From assembly GCA_017540085.1 (NCBI GenBank), contig JAFYBQ010000016.1, forward strand, positions 1-56,218: a stretch of 56,218 nt of DNA, read 5' to 3'. Positions 7,812-15,290 of this stretch are shown piece after piece. Source of the stretch: Synergistaceae bacterium. Its GTDB lineage: Bacteria > Synergistota > Synergistia > Synergistales > Aminobacteriaceae. Every line of letters starts with the position of its first letter. Within the stretch, counting starts at the first letter, position 1. The position numbers were made by a program, and so were the translations under genes. Below the pieces are notes generated by a model. That model was not told the origin of the DNA. It did not search any database and saw only the letters and a list, made by a program, of their open reading frames with translations.

Positions 7812-8885
7812 ATGAACAAGCGCAGGATTGACGAAATCGGAATAAGATACGTTGAGAGCCTCAAACTTTACGAGGAATACGCCGCAAGAATCCGCAACCT
7901 GATTCAGGACCTCGTAGAAGTTGAGGGAGTAGAGTTTTACGCGATTGAGGGATGGGCAGAGCCTCCCGCGGAGCTTCTGCGTATGCTTACGACTCTTGAG
8001 GAGAAAGACTTGGCCGGAGTCGACCTCGTTACGATTCGCGTATTGTTGCGTTTTCCGGCTGACGTTCTCAGAATTGAGTCGCTCATCAAGTCCGAATTTG
8101 ACGTTGACCCGTCGCGCTCCCTCCCGTCAAACTCGCGAGTCCTAAAAGACCCCGGCAGATTCGGCTATCCCGCTGTCGTCTACATCCTCTCATTGTCAAA
8201 ATCACGCTCAACCCTCAAAGAATGGGAGAAGTATAAAGACCTGAATTTCCGCCTCGAATTACGCACATTATTACAAGAGGCATGGGCGACGATTCTCCCG
8301 AAAGTGAGTCAGACTGTCGGCACGGAGTCGGAAGACGAATTTACGCGGGAATTGTTCCTTTTGGGCGCAATGCTTGAGAAGGCCGACAAGGGATTTTTGA
8401 CGCTCAGGGACGAAATCAAGAGCGAGGCACTTTTAGTCCCTCCGTCAGCCAAAAAGCCCCCTGAGCCTGTCGCGGCTGAGACAGTTTTCACGGACGAGGA
8501 ATTATACCGACTTTTCCACGATGACCCGTCATTGCTGGGAAAATGGAACAATAACGCAATTTCGGCGGGCTTCCCTGAGTTTACGCCGGACGCGGATTAT
8601 CTCCGGGAAAGTTTTTCGCACCTGTCCGAAATTCTCAGGGCTTCAGGGATTGACACTCTGTCGGAAGTCAGGAATTTTCTTGACGACATGGACAATGACG
8701 ACAAGGGATTACGTCAGCTCAGGACTCTTCACGACAGCTTCAGCGACAGTCAGCAGTGGAGGGTTGACCCGTTTTCGGCACTGTTCCTTCTTGTACTCAA
8801 TTTCAGGTGGGACATACTCAAGGACAAAGATTTAACCGCCCTCAACATCAAGAGAGGCTCAGACCGTATCAGCGGAAAAGATTAA
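7812..8885 (+). CDS. RelA/SpoT (SYNTH) fold protein, catalytic residues apparently lost
   Basis: Residues about 25-170 follow the (p)ppGpp synthetase fold in order: a VEFYAIEGWAEPPAELL strand-helix, the VDLVTIRVLLRF strand (Asp71, Arg76 where synthetases have D-x-x-G-x-R), a FGYPAVVYILSL segment, and RLELRTLLQEAWATI, which aligns with the E-I-Q-I-R-T helix of small alarmone synthetases. Key residues differ: the R-x-K-x-x-x-S motif is not present, the Tyr-x-x-x-His motif has lost its His, and the Glu-x-Gln pair reads Arg-x-Glu. Residues 215-357 are a C-terminal region I do not recognise. The likely state is a catalytically inactive homologue. ATG 7812 is the only sensible start. plsY follows after 18 bases. 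Confidence 0.7.
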   Translation: MNKRRIDEIGIRYVESLKLYEEYAARIRNLIQDLVEVEGVEFYAIEGWAEPPAELLRMLTTLEEKDLAGVDLVTIRVLLRFPADVLRIESLIKSEFDVDPSRSLPSNSRVLKDPGRFGYPAVVYILSLSKSRSTLKEWEKYKDLNFRLELRTLLQEAWATILPKVSQTVGTESEDEFTRELFLLGAMLEKADKGFLTLRDEIKSEALLVPPSAKKPPEPVAAETVFTDEELYRLFHDDPSLLGKWNNNAISAGFPEFTPDADYLRESFSHLSEILRASGIDTLSEVRNFLDDMDNDDKGLRQLRTLHDSFSDSQQWRVDPFSALFLLVLNFRWDILKDKDLTALNIKRGSDRISGKD

Positions 8886-8903
8886 ATTACAGGGGGAAAA
8901 TTT

Positions 8904-9539
8904 ATGCGGAGTATAATTTTATGGGTGATAGTGTCATATCTCATAGGCTCATTTCCTACAGGCTACATAGTAACAAAACTCTTCCACAAAGATTCATCAG
9001 GCAAACGCGACTGGCTCGACATTCGGACAATAGGCTCCGGGGCAATCGGCGCGACTAACGTGGGCAGAGCAATGGGCGCGGCGTGGTCATGGTTCACGGC
9101 GGCGGTTGACATGCTGAAGGGGGCATTCGCTCTCCTGCTGGCGGCGCATATAGTCCCGAACGAGGAGAAAGAGATCATCATGGCGGTGTCAGCGTTCGCG
9201 GTTGTTGTGGGTCATAATTATCCTGTGTGGCTGAAGTTCAGTGGCGGGAAGGGAGTCGCAACGACTTACGGGACATTGTTCTTTATATGGCCGTACCAGT
9301 CATTTGCGGCGGTTCTTTTCAGCGGGGGACTATGGTATATTCTGCGCTGGCTGACCCGTATTGTGTCGCTGTCGTCTATGCTTTCTCTTTTCTCAATATC
9401 CGTATGCTTTGCCATGCTCGGCGCGCCCGTAACTTTCACGGTTCTTGCGTTTCTCCTCGCGTTATTGTGCGTGTGGCGGCACCGTACCAACATCGTGCGA
9501 ATCATAAACGGTACAGAAAACAAATGGAAGGGATATTAG
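8904..9539 (+). CDS. plsY: Glycerol-3-phosphate acyltransferase PlsY
   Basis: This is the membrane acyltransferase that transfers the acyl group from acyl-phosphate to glycerol 3-phosphate, the first step of phosphatidic acid synthesis with PlsX. All three PlsY motifs are present: GSGAIGATNVGR (residues 44-55), GHNYPVWLKFSGGKGVAT (103-120) and HRTNIVRIINGTE near the C-terminus. Its length of 211 residues and multiple membrane helices are normal. GGGGG precedes ATG 8904. It lies 18 bases after the RelA/SpoT-fold gene, so lipid synthesis and that regulator-like protein may be cotranscribed. plsX is not nearby. Confidence 0.96.
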   Translation: MRSIILWVIVSYLIGSFPTGYIVTKLFHKDSSGKRDWLDIRTIGSGAIGATNVGRAMGAAWSWFTAAVDMLKGAFALLLAAHIVPNEEKEIIMAVSAFAVVVGHNYPVWLKFSGGKGVATTYGTLFFIWPYQSFAAVLFSGGLWYILRWLTRIVSLSSMLSLFSISVCFAMLGAPVTFTVLAFLLALLCVWRHRTNIVRIINGTENKWKGY

Positions 9540-9550
9540 CCCGGTAACAA

Positions 9551-9610
9551 GAAAAAACAAAGAGGCTCCCGGAAATTCTCGCAATGGGAAAATCTGAGAG
9601 CCTTTTTGTT
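9551..9610. terminator. Probable bidirectional terminator between convergent genes
   Basis: AGGCTC near 9563 pairs with GAGCCT near 9598. Runs of A precede it and T follow it, so it could serve plsY on the plus strand and the NifS-like gene on the minus strand. Confidence 0.65.
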
Positions 9611-9638
9611 CGCTCTTTGTGTCTTCCTTCCTGAAAGC

Positions 9639-10784
9639 CTATAATCCTCTCAGCGCGTCAATAAATCCATCTATTTCCCCCTCCTCTGTGAAATATCCCG
9701 GCGAAACTCTCAAAGCTCCCTGCGGAAATGTCCCTAGCGTTTTGTGTGCTGACGGAGCGCAGTGTAGCCCCGGCCTCGTCTCATACCCTAAGCGCGAAAG
9801 CTCGTCCGCTAAAATCCCGTTGTCATGGCCGGAAATGTTCAGCGCGAAAACTGGCAGGCGCCTCATCATATCAGGCATTCCCGACAATATTACGCCGTCA
9901 ATTTCCCGCAAACGCTCCAGGAAGTAACGCCCCGTATCATTCTCGCGGTCAGCAATTTTCCTCAGCCCCGTAACATTCAGCCAGTCAAGCGCGGAATTAA
10001 GTCCCGCAATGCCGGGTAAATTCGGAGTCCCGGATTCAAACTTGTCGGGCATGTCCTCCGGCTGTGTCTCAAGATGTGAATAGCTCCCTGTCCCGCCCGT
10101 GATTATCGGCTCAACTTTCGCGGCAAATTCGGGATTCCATATGATACCCCCGGTGCCCTGCGGCCCCATGAGCGATTTATGCCCGGTGAAACACAAAGCG
10201 GCAAGCCCTAATTCTGAGGCGTTCAGGGGAATCACTCCGGCGGTCTGCGCCGTGTCAAGCACAAACGGAACGGAACGCCCCCGACAGATTTCCGCGATGT
10301 CATTCACTGGCTGAATTGTCCCGCATACATTGCTTGCGTGGCTCATGACAGCGAGGTCATATTTTGCCGACTCCAATTCGCGCCGGAAGTCCTCAGCGTG
10401 AACTAGCCCATGCGAGTCAGCCTTCACGACTCCGACATTAACCCCGCGGGACTCTAACGCCCTTAGAGGACGCATTACCGCGTTATGCTCCATTGATGAT
10501 GTCAGAACCGACATTCCCGGACGCAGGTAACCGCGCAAAACTACATTCAGCGACTCGGTTATGTTGGCGGTGAAAGTTACTGTCATAGGGTCATCGTCAT
10601 ACGCACCGAAAAATTCAGCCAGCTTTATTCGGCAGTCGAGGATGATATTCATTGTCTTCATGTCGCGCTGAGAATTGCTGCCCCGTGAAGAGTTAGCCCC
10701 TCCCGTGAGCATGAAATCACGCACGGCATTCACAACGCATTCGGGCTTAGGCCATGTAGTAGCGGCGTTGTTCAGGTAAGACAT
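9639..10784 (-). CDS. NifS-like class V aminotransferase (cysteine desulfurase / selenocysteine lyase type)
   Basis: A PLP enzyme of the cysteine desulfurase superfamily, 381 residues. It has the N-terminal YLNNAATTWPKPE motif, an Asp177 in VLDTAQ for the PLP pyridine nitrogen, the PLP lysine Lys203 in FTGHKSLMGPQG, and a catalytic cysteine Cys342 in RPGLHCAPSAHKT, the group II (SufS/CsdB-like) arrangement. Related enzymes mobilise sulfur or selenium from cysteine or selenocysteine. I chose ATG 10784 because GGGAGGG precedes it and the homology begins there. Its ATG overlaps the stop of the response regulator (TGATG), so it is translationally coupled to the two-component system. The neighbouring tRNA-Sec, yedF and yedE make a role in selenium delivery likely but unproven. 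Confidence 0.85.
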   Translation of the reverse strand: MSYLNNAATTWPKPECVVNAVRDFMLTGGANSSRGSNSQRDMKTMNIILDCRIKLAEFFGAYDDDPMTVTFTANITESLNVVLRGYLRPGMSVLTSSMEHNAVMRPLRALESRGVNVGVVKADSHGLVHAEDFRRELESAKYDLAVMSHASNVCGTIQPVNDIAEICRGRSVPFVLDTAQTAGVIPLNASELGLAALCFTGHKSLMGPQGTGGIIWNPEFAAKVEPIITGGTGSYSHLETQPEDMPDKFESGTPNLPGIAGLNSALDWLNVTGLRKIADRENDTGRYFLERLREIDGVILSGMPDMMRRLPVFALNISGHDNGILADELSRLGYETRPGLHCAPSAHKTLGTFPQGALRVSPGYFTEEGEIDGFIDALRGL

Positions 10785-11422
10785 CAATAGCCCTCCCGTA
10801 TAGCGTAGCGGACGAGTCCGGCCATGCTTGTGCACCCGGTTTTCTCCATGATGTGCCGTCTGTGAACGTCCACTGTGTTTTTGCTGATGGATAAATCGTA
10901 GGCGATCTCCTTTGCGTTTTTCCCGTCAGCCAAAAGTTTCAGCACTTCCCTTTCACGCTCCGACAAAAGACGCGCCGAATTTCTTTCGTCAGAACGCAAG
11001 AGCCGCAGATAGTCTTCAACGAGGACTTCAAGCGATGACCTTGCAATGTAGAAATTTCCCATCATCACAGTTTTGATTGACTCGTAAAGCTCCTCCGATG
11101 TGCATTCTTTGAGGATGTATCCGACCGCGCCCGCCCTGAGACTCTCTACGATTAATTCCCGGCTGTTGTACATTGAGAGCATTATTGCGCGTGTTTCGGG
11201 GACTTTCGGCAGAATTTGCCTGAGAGCCTTTATCCCGCTTAATTCGGGCATAGTTATGTCGAGCAGAATAATATCGGGCCTGAGCTTTACGGCCTGCGAT
11301 ACTGCCTCCGCTCCGTCTTTTGCCCGGCCGATTAATTCAATGTCGGGCTTCTTCTTCATGAGTTCCGCAAGTCCTTCAACAAATAATTCGTGGTCATCTG
11401 CCAGAAGTATTTTTGTCGCCAT
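10784..11422 (-). CDS. NarL/LuxR family response regulator
   Basis: It has a receiver domain (residues 3-118) with the acidic pair Asp9/Asp10 and the phosphoacceptor Asp55 in IILLDITMPE, then a LuxR-type helix-turn-helix at about 148-210 (LSEREREVLKLLADGKNAKEIA). It should bind DNA when phosphorylated by the adjacent kinase, whose gene overlaps its 5' end by 29 bases. Downstream it is coupled to the NifS-like gene by a TGATG overlap, which suggests the three are one operon and that the lyase may be part of the response. Target promoters are not known. Confidence 0.93.
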   Translation of the reverse strand: MATKILLADDHELFVEGLAELMKKKPDIELIGRAKDGAEAVSQAVKLRPDIILLDITMPELSGIKALRQILPKVPETRAIMLSMYNSRELIVESLRAGAVGYILKECTSEELYESIKTVMMGNFYIARSSLEVLVEDYLRLLRSDERNSARLLSEREREVLKLLADGKNAKEIAYDLSISKNTVDVHRRHIMEKTGCTSMAGLVRYAIREGY

Positions 11423-12464
11423 GCAGAATATCTCCTTTCTTCATCTTCAGGGGGCAGGTCATAACGGCCATGACTCCTTCTCCGGGTTCGGATATTATCT
11501 TGAGACTTCCGCCTAAAGCCAATAATCTTTCGCGTATGCTGAACAGTCCGAATCCTTTGTTATTTTCCTGCAATCCTTTTCCGTTATCCTCAACTCCTAC
11601 GGTTATGATTTGCGGCTTTCGGTTGATTATGATGTTGACCTGCGACGCTCCCGAATGCTTTACGGTGTTAATCAATAATTCCCGCGCCATTCGGTAGAGA
11701 AGAACACACACAGAGTCATCAGCTTTGTATTCTTCCTCGCTTCCTCTTGTGATAATGTGCCAGGCGATTCCGTGAGGCTCAAGAATATTCTGTGCAAGCT
11801 CTTCAAGCGCAGGATTGAGTCCGGCCTCCCTCAGAGCAGGGGGACTAAGCTCAAAGATGAGACTCCTGTTGCCTGAAATAATGCGTTCGGTGTTGGCGAT
11901 GAGATTGCGAATCTGCGGGCGGATATTCTCAGCGTCATTCCGCGACTCAAGCTCCCGTAACATTCTCAGCTGACAGATTAAATCATAGCCGATTCTGTCG
12001 TGAAGCTCGGTTGCGACTCTCCTGCGTGTGTCTTCCTCTGTGATTGTGAGTCTTGCGGCAAGCTCGCGCAATTGTTCCTGATATTTACGCAGGTCATCCT
12101 CGGAGCGTTTGAGCTTTGTGCGGTCGAGGAATATAACTGCGGCCATGTCTGTTGGAATCGGGAACGCTATAGCCTCAAGATAGCCGCCGATGTCAACGCT
12201 TTCACCGACACAGTGAACCGTCCTGTTCTGCGCTATGCAGTCGCGGATTATGCCCTGCCATTTTGCTTCAGCGTTCGGCCAAACATCATGGAATTTTCTG
12301 CCGATGACTTTTTCCCGTGAGAGCTTCATTACGCGCTCATACGCCGGATTAACGTCAACAAAAGTAATATTGCCGCCCTCGATTTTGTGTATGGCTATCG
12401 GGTCAAAGACGCGCTCAAATAATATCCTGTATGAAAAATTTTTGCCGGAGTCTGAATTTGCCAT
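11394..12464 (-). CDS. Cytoplasmic PAS-domain sensor histidine kinase (HisKA_3 type)
   Basis: A PAS domain lies at residues about 12-115, followed by a short coiled coil and a HisKA_3 dimerisation domain with phosphoacceptor His155 in RRRVATELHDRIGYDL. The HATPase domain shows the N box (ELLINTVKHSG) and the DNGKG and GFGLFSIRERL G boxes. No membrane helix or signal peptide is present, so it senses an internal cue, possibly redox or a small molecule bound by PAS; the cue cannot be told from sequence. It pairs with the overlapping NarL-type regulator. It is divergent from tRNA-Sec, whose promoter lies in the 77 bases between them. Confidence 0.93.
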   Translation of the reverse strand: MANSDSGKNFSYRILFERVFDPIAIHKIEGGNITFVDVNPAYERVMKLSREKVIGRKFHDVWPNAEAKWQGIIRDCIAQNRTVHCVGESVDIGGYLEAIAFPIPTDMAAVIFLDRTKLKRSEDDLRKYQEQLRELAARLTITEEDTRRRVATELHDRIGYDLICQLRMLRELESRNDAENIRPQIRNLIANTERIISGNRSLIFELSPPALREAGLNPALEELAQNILEPHGIAWHIITRGSEEEYKADDSVCVLLYRMARELLINTVKHSGASQVNIIINRKPQIITVGVEDNGKGLQENNKGFGLFSIRERLLALGGSLKIISEPGEGVMAVMTCPLKMKKGDILHGDKNTSGR

Positions 12465-12507
12465 TATGATTTTGCATGTCCTGATAGATTTTTTCTGACT
12501 GTTACAT

Positions 12508-12513
12508 TATAAT
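12508..12513 (+). promoter_or_regulatory. -10 box of the tRNA-Sec promoter
   Basis: TATAAT lies about 28 bases before the mature tRNA 5' end, which would give a short leader. No good -35 box is visible at 16-18 bases, so recognition may need other contacts. Confidence 0.45.
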
Positions 12514-12541
12514 TCATGTCGCTGTTTTTCACGCACAATTC

Positions 12542-12639
12542 GGAAGTGAGATTCGTCTGGTGACGGGCACAGGCTTCAAACCTGATGAGGGGCGGTTATG
12601 GCTGTCTCTGGTGGGTTCAATCCCCACACGCTTCCGCCA
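12542..12639 (+). tRNA. selC: Selenocysteine tRNA (anticodon UCA)
   Basis: This 98-base gene includes an encoded CCA. The acceptor arm GGAAGTG pairs with CGCTTCC, followed by discriminator G and CCA. The anticodon loop CTTCAAA carries TCA at 12576-12578. There is a long variable arm (about 12584-12609) and a five-pair T arm (GTGGG/CCCAC, loop TTCAATC). Long acceptor/T stack, long variable arm and UCA anticodon identify tRNA-Sec, which decodes UGA as selenocysteine with SelB. Its presence means the organism makes selenoproteins; none is visible within this window. The adjacent yedF and yedE fit selenium metabolism. Confidence 0.95.
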
Positions 12640-12653
12640 AATGAAGACAAAAA

Positions 12654-12683
12654 TTCCCCCGGTTGAAACATGGCCGGGGGATT
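12654..12683 (-). terminator. Terminator of the yedE-yedF transcript
   Basis: CCCCCGG/CCGGGGG arms enclose an eleven-base loop. On the minus strand it is followed by AATTTTTG, so it works best for yedF. It may also limit readthrough from the tRNA. Confidence 0.7.
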
Positions 12684-12686
12684 CGT

Positions 12687-12908
12687 TTATTTCGTGAGGA
12701 TTAATTTGTAGCCGCCCTCATCGCGTTCTTCAACGTCAACATTCCAGCCCTTGTTGCCTGCGAAACGTGATACATTGTTGCGTGAAGTTGCCGTATCAAC
12801 AAGAATTTCTACATGGCCGTGTTCGAGTCCCGCAAGTGCTTTTTTCGTGAGCATGACGGGCTGAGGGCATGAAAGCCCTGACGCATTCACCGTGATAATG
12901 TCGCTCAT
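12687..12908 (-). CDS. yedF: TusA/SirA-like selenium-associated protein (YedF-type)
   Basis: A 73-residue TusA-fold protein with the family motif GLSCPQPVMLTKK, in which Cys14 is the sulfur- or selenium-carrying cysteine. It corresponds to the N-terminal half of longer YedF proteins; the C-terminal DsrE-like half is absent. TusA-like proteins carry persulfide between donors and acceptors. Its position three bases after yedE on the same strand and close to tRNA-Sec points to selenium handling, as for other yedE-yedF pairs. ATG 12908 has GGAG upstream. Confidence 0.85.
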   Translation of the reverse strand: MSDIITVNASGLSCPQPVMLTKKALAGLEHGHVEILVDTATSRNNVSRFAGNKGWNVDVEERDEGGYKLILTK

Positions 12909-12911
12909 GAT

Positions 12912-13988
12912 TTACTCTCCTTTCTCCCGGCAGAATATCCCGACAAAGACGCAGAATATCAGCCCGATAACAGTAACATGAATCCCGTAAGCACCGATTC
13001 CCGCTCCTGATGAGGCTGCCGAGAAATTATGCGCGACAGCAGCCCCTGCGAGCATTCCGAGAACGAACACGCCAGCATCCGAGTCGCCTTCCCCGGCCAT
13101 GATTAACTGACGGCCAGGACAACCGCCCGCGAGAGTGAAAGCGAGTCCTGATAGTACCATGCCCATGAAGTTCCATGTTTCATTTGTGTGCGCGACTGGC
13201 TGACCCTCGAATCCGGGTTTGAACATTCCGAGCGCGTAATTTGCCGCGAACGCAACAATCATGAATGAGATTATGCCCTTCAGCAGGTAGCCGTCTCCCA
13301 TCATGAGAAAATCGCGAATCGCTCCGACAGTGCAGAACCGTGAACGCTGTGCGAGCCATCCGACAATGAGTCCCGCTCCCAGTGCCATTAACGCGGGGGC
13401 GTGCTGTGAACCGGGGCCCTTCTCCGAGAAGAACACGGGAGCATTCTCCCCGAACTTAGGCGCGAGGAAGAGAAATGCCAAGAGTGATAATGCTACAAGT
13501 GGCATGATGAGTCCGGCGGCTTTCGGGTTTGACTCTGAGGCTCCGAGGCTGAATCCGTTCCACAAAAATATTATGCCGATAAAGATTCCGACAATGAGTC
13601 CGCCGACACCGTACAGTGCGTTCCAGTCCCCGCCCGAAACACGCAGGTATGCCCGCCAAGGACAGCCGAGAAACACTAACGCCCCTAACATGGCGAACAT
13701 TCCGAGTCCGAAACGCACGGCAGGCGATGAGCCGCCGCGGGGGGAATATTCACGGAAGAATATTGCCGACAGGAACGAGCCGAGAATGAAGCCGGGAATC
13801 TCAGGCCGGATATACTGCACGACTCCGGCGCGGTGAAAACCCAGTGCCCCGGCGATGTCCCTCGTGAAGCACGCCACGCAGAATCCCATGTTGCCGGGGT
13901 TGCCGAAATGAGCCAGCGCAACAGCAATCAGCCCGATTAACCCTCCTGCGATTAACGGGCCGTTCTTTGACGTTAAAGACTTGTCCAT
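12912..13988 (-). CDS. yedE: YedE-family selenium/sulfur transport membrane protein
   Basis: A polytopic membrane protein of 358 residues with two YeeE/YedE (DUF395) repeats. The hallmark cysteines are in GNMGFCVACFTRD, VFLGCPWRAYLR, RSRFCTVGAIRD and LAGGCPGRQL. YeeE relatives take up thiosulfate through such cysteines; the YedE branch is linked to selenium metabolism by genomic context. I chose ATG 13988 because AGGAGG lies at good spacing; an upstream ATG at 14039 adds 17 residues without one. It overlaps nothing and sits three bases before yedF, so the two form an operon that probably supplies selenium to the selenophosphate pathway. No selD or selA is in this window. Confidence 0.9.
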   Translation of the reverse strand: MDKSLTSKNGPLIAGGLIGLIAVALAHFGNPGNMGFCVACFTRDIAGALGFHRAGVVQYIRPEIPGFILGSFLSAIFFREYSPRGGSSPAVRFGLGMFAMLGALVFLGCPWRAYLRVSGGDWNALYGVGGLIVGIFIGIIFLWNGFSLGASESNPKAAGLIMPLVALSLLAFLFLAPKFGENAPVFFSEKGPGSQHAPALMALGAGLIVGWLAQRSRFCTVGAIRDFLMMGDGYLLKGIISFMIVAFAANYALGMFKPGFEGQPVAHTNETWNFMGMVLSGLAFTLAGGCPGRQLIMAGEGDSDAGVFVLGMLAGAAVAHNFSAASSGAGIGAYGIHVTVIGLIFCVFVGIFCREKGE

Positions 13989-14066
13989 AACGATAAGACC
14001 TCCTGAATTTTTGCTGAGGCTATATTTTAGGACAGGCAATAACGCAATGCACTAACGGAAAAATTA

Positions 14067-15143
14067 TTACACTGGGATTCCGGGGGCTTTCGGGAAGTCC
14101 TGCCAGTCGGGGATGATTTTGCCGGGATTTTCGGGGGGGATTCTGGCGCATAAAAATTTCAGGCAGTACCATAAGAATCTCAGTGCCTTCAACAGCGGGA
14201 CGGGCATATACGCGTGGAGGATGTAAGAGCATTTTTCCCTGGGTGAAACTGTCCCGGCGCAGAGAAACTCTTTCGGGTACATTCCTGTAGCTTTGCGAAC
14301 CTGCTTTAGTCTGTCATACTCGGCGTTCATTTCAATAGCGCGTTTGATTTCATACACAAGCTCCCTGCCGTGATGGATTTTGAGAAGCCTTCTCGTTTCC
14401 GGCGTGTTGAGCGGGCTATCAATTGCCATTTGTATGTAGTCGTTGAATTTCCCGTCAACAAAAATTCTCCGCTCGCTGTATGGAACATTTGACGCGCTTC
14501 CAGGCCTCCTCAATATGTTCCATAGAATGCGGTTGCAGTAAAATATACCGCCGATCCTGAGAAGGTACTGAAAGTTGAACAGCGAGTCTTCCCCATAATG
14601 AATGTTCTTTCTGAAGCGAAGCCCGCTTTCCCTTAAAATCTGTAGGCTGTAGAGTTTGGCATGAATAAAGTAAAAATGTAGCTTATATATAGCAGATAAC
14701 GTTTCTTCAGCGGAAAGGGAGAGCGATTCTGTATTTTCTATTCCTGTATGCCTAGTCAAATTCGCGCTCCCCCCTTCAAACTTAACCCCGTAGAAATTCG
14801 CGGCGATAAGTTTTCCGGGGTGTTCCCTCTGAGCGTCAAGCAGGATTTCTATCGCGTCATCCTCCATCCAGTCATCAGAATCGAGGAACACGAGATATTC
14901 CCCTCTTGCCTCATTGATCCCGTGATTCCTTGCTGCAGAGACTCCTGCATTTTTCTGCGTGAAGACTCTGATTCTGCTGTCAGTCCCTGCAAAATATTCT
15001 GCGACCCTCAGTGTGTCATCTGTCGAGCCGTCATCAACTATGAGAATCTCAATGTTCCTGTGAGTCTGCCTGAGTGATGAGCCTATTGCCCGGTGAATGT
15101 ACGGTGCTGTGTTATATGCGGGAATGATTATCGATACGAGGGT
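14067..15143 (-). CDS. Family 2 glycosyltransferase, start codon missing in the present frame
   Basis: The reading frame gives a full GT2 protein: TLVSIIIPAYN at the N-terminus, EILIVDDGSTDDT (nucleotide-binding Asp), NAGVSAARNHGI, and the metal-binding LVFLDSDDW motif, then a C-terminal part of about 190 residues of less clear class. It probably adds sugars to a surface polysaccharide. The frame has no ATG, GTG or TTG before the GT-A domain; the first is GTG 14891, which would delete the nucleotide-binding half. The 5' end given is where homology begins. Immediately upstream lie four copies of a seven-base repeat. A TTG at 15211 with AGGA before it would be in frame if the repeat had one more unit. 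It is either a phase-off gene or a decayed one. Confidence 0.7.
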   Translation of the reverse strand, partial: TLVSIIIPAYNTAPYIHRAIGSSLRQTHRNIEILIVDDGSTDDTLRVAEYFAGTDSRIRVFTQKNAGVSAARNHGINEARGEYLVFLDSDDWMEDDAIEILLDAQREHPGKLIAANFYGVKFEGGSANLTRHTGIENTESLSLSAEETLSAIYKLHFYFIHAKLYSLQILRESGLRFRKNIHYGEDSLFNFQYLLRIGGIFYCNRILWNILRRPGSASNVPYSERRIFVDGKFNDYIQMAIDSPLNTPETRRLLKIHHGRELVYEIKRAIEMNAEYDRLKQVRKATGMYPKEFLCAGTVSPREKCSYILHAYMPVPLLKALRFLWYCLKFLCARIPPENPGKIIPDWQDFPKAPGIPV

Positions 15144-15153
15144 AGAGTCTTGT

Positions 15154-15181
15154 GTGGCTTGTGGCTTGTGGCTTGTGGCTT
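15154..15181 (-). repeat. Tandem heptanucleotide repeat, four units
   Basis: GTGGCTT on the plus strand (AAGCCAC on the coding strand) occurs four times without interruption. It lies between a consensus promoter and the glycosyltransferase body. A unit of seven bases changes the reading frame with each gain or loss, the usual property of contingency loci. Confidence 0.85.
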
Positions 15182-15182
15182 G

Positions 15183-15211
15183 ATTATAGCGACATTATCG
15201 GCCTGTGTCAA
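15183..15211 (-). promoter_or_regulatory. Consensus sigma-70 promoter before the glycosyltransferase
   Basis: TTGACA at 15211-15206 and TATAAT at 15188-15183 are separated by exactly 17 bases, a perfect match to the consensus. Transcription would begin around 15176, inside the heptamer repeat. A second TATAAT with an upstream TG (extended -10) lies at 15254-15249 and could drive a longer transcript. Confidence 0.7.
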
Positions 15212-15290
15212 GATTTCCTGTCATCCTTTCTTTGTGGGATATGGCGAGATTATACCAGACAAAAGCATAACCCCGCCCGAAATTTTCACA

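Noticed and set aside
13303-13836. Long antisense frame opposite yedE
   Set aside because: Proline- and arginine-rich composition is that of a shadow of the GC-rich membrane protein gene; there are no start signals.
14067-14891. Glycosyltransferase gene starting at GTG 14891
   Set aside because: That start would remove the nucleotide-binding half of the GT-A domain, which is clearly encoded upstream in the same frame.
15154-15181. Short tandem repeat as a CRISPR remnant
   Set aside because: Units are seven bases with no spacers, and no cas genes are near.
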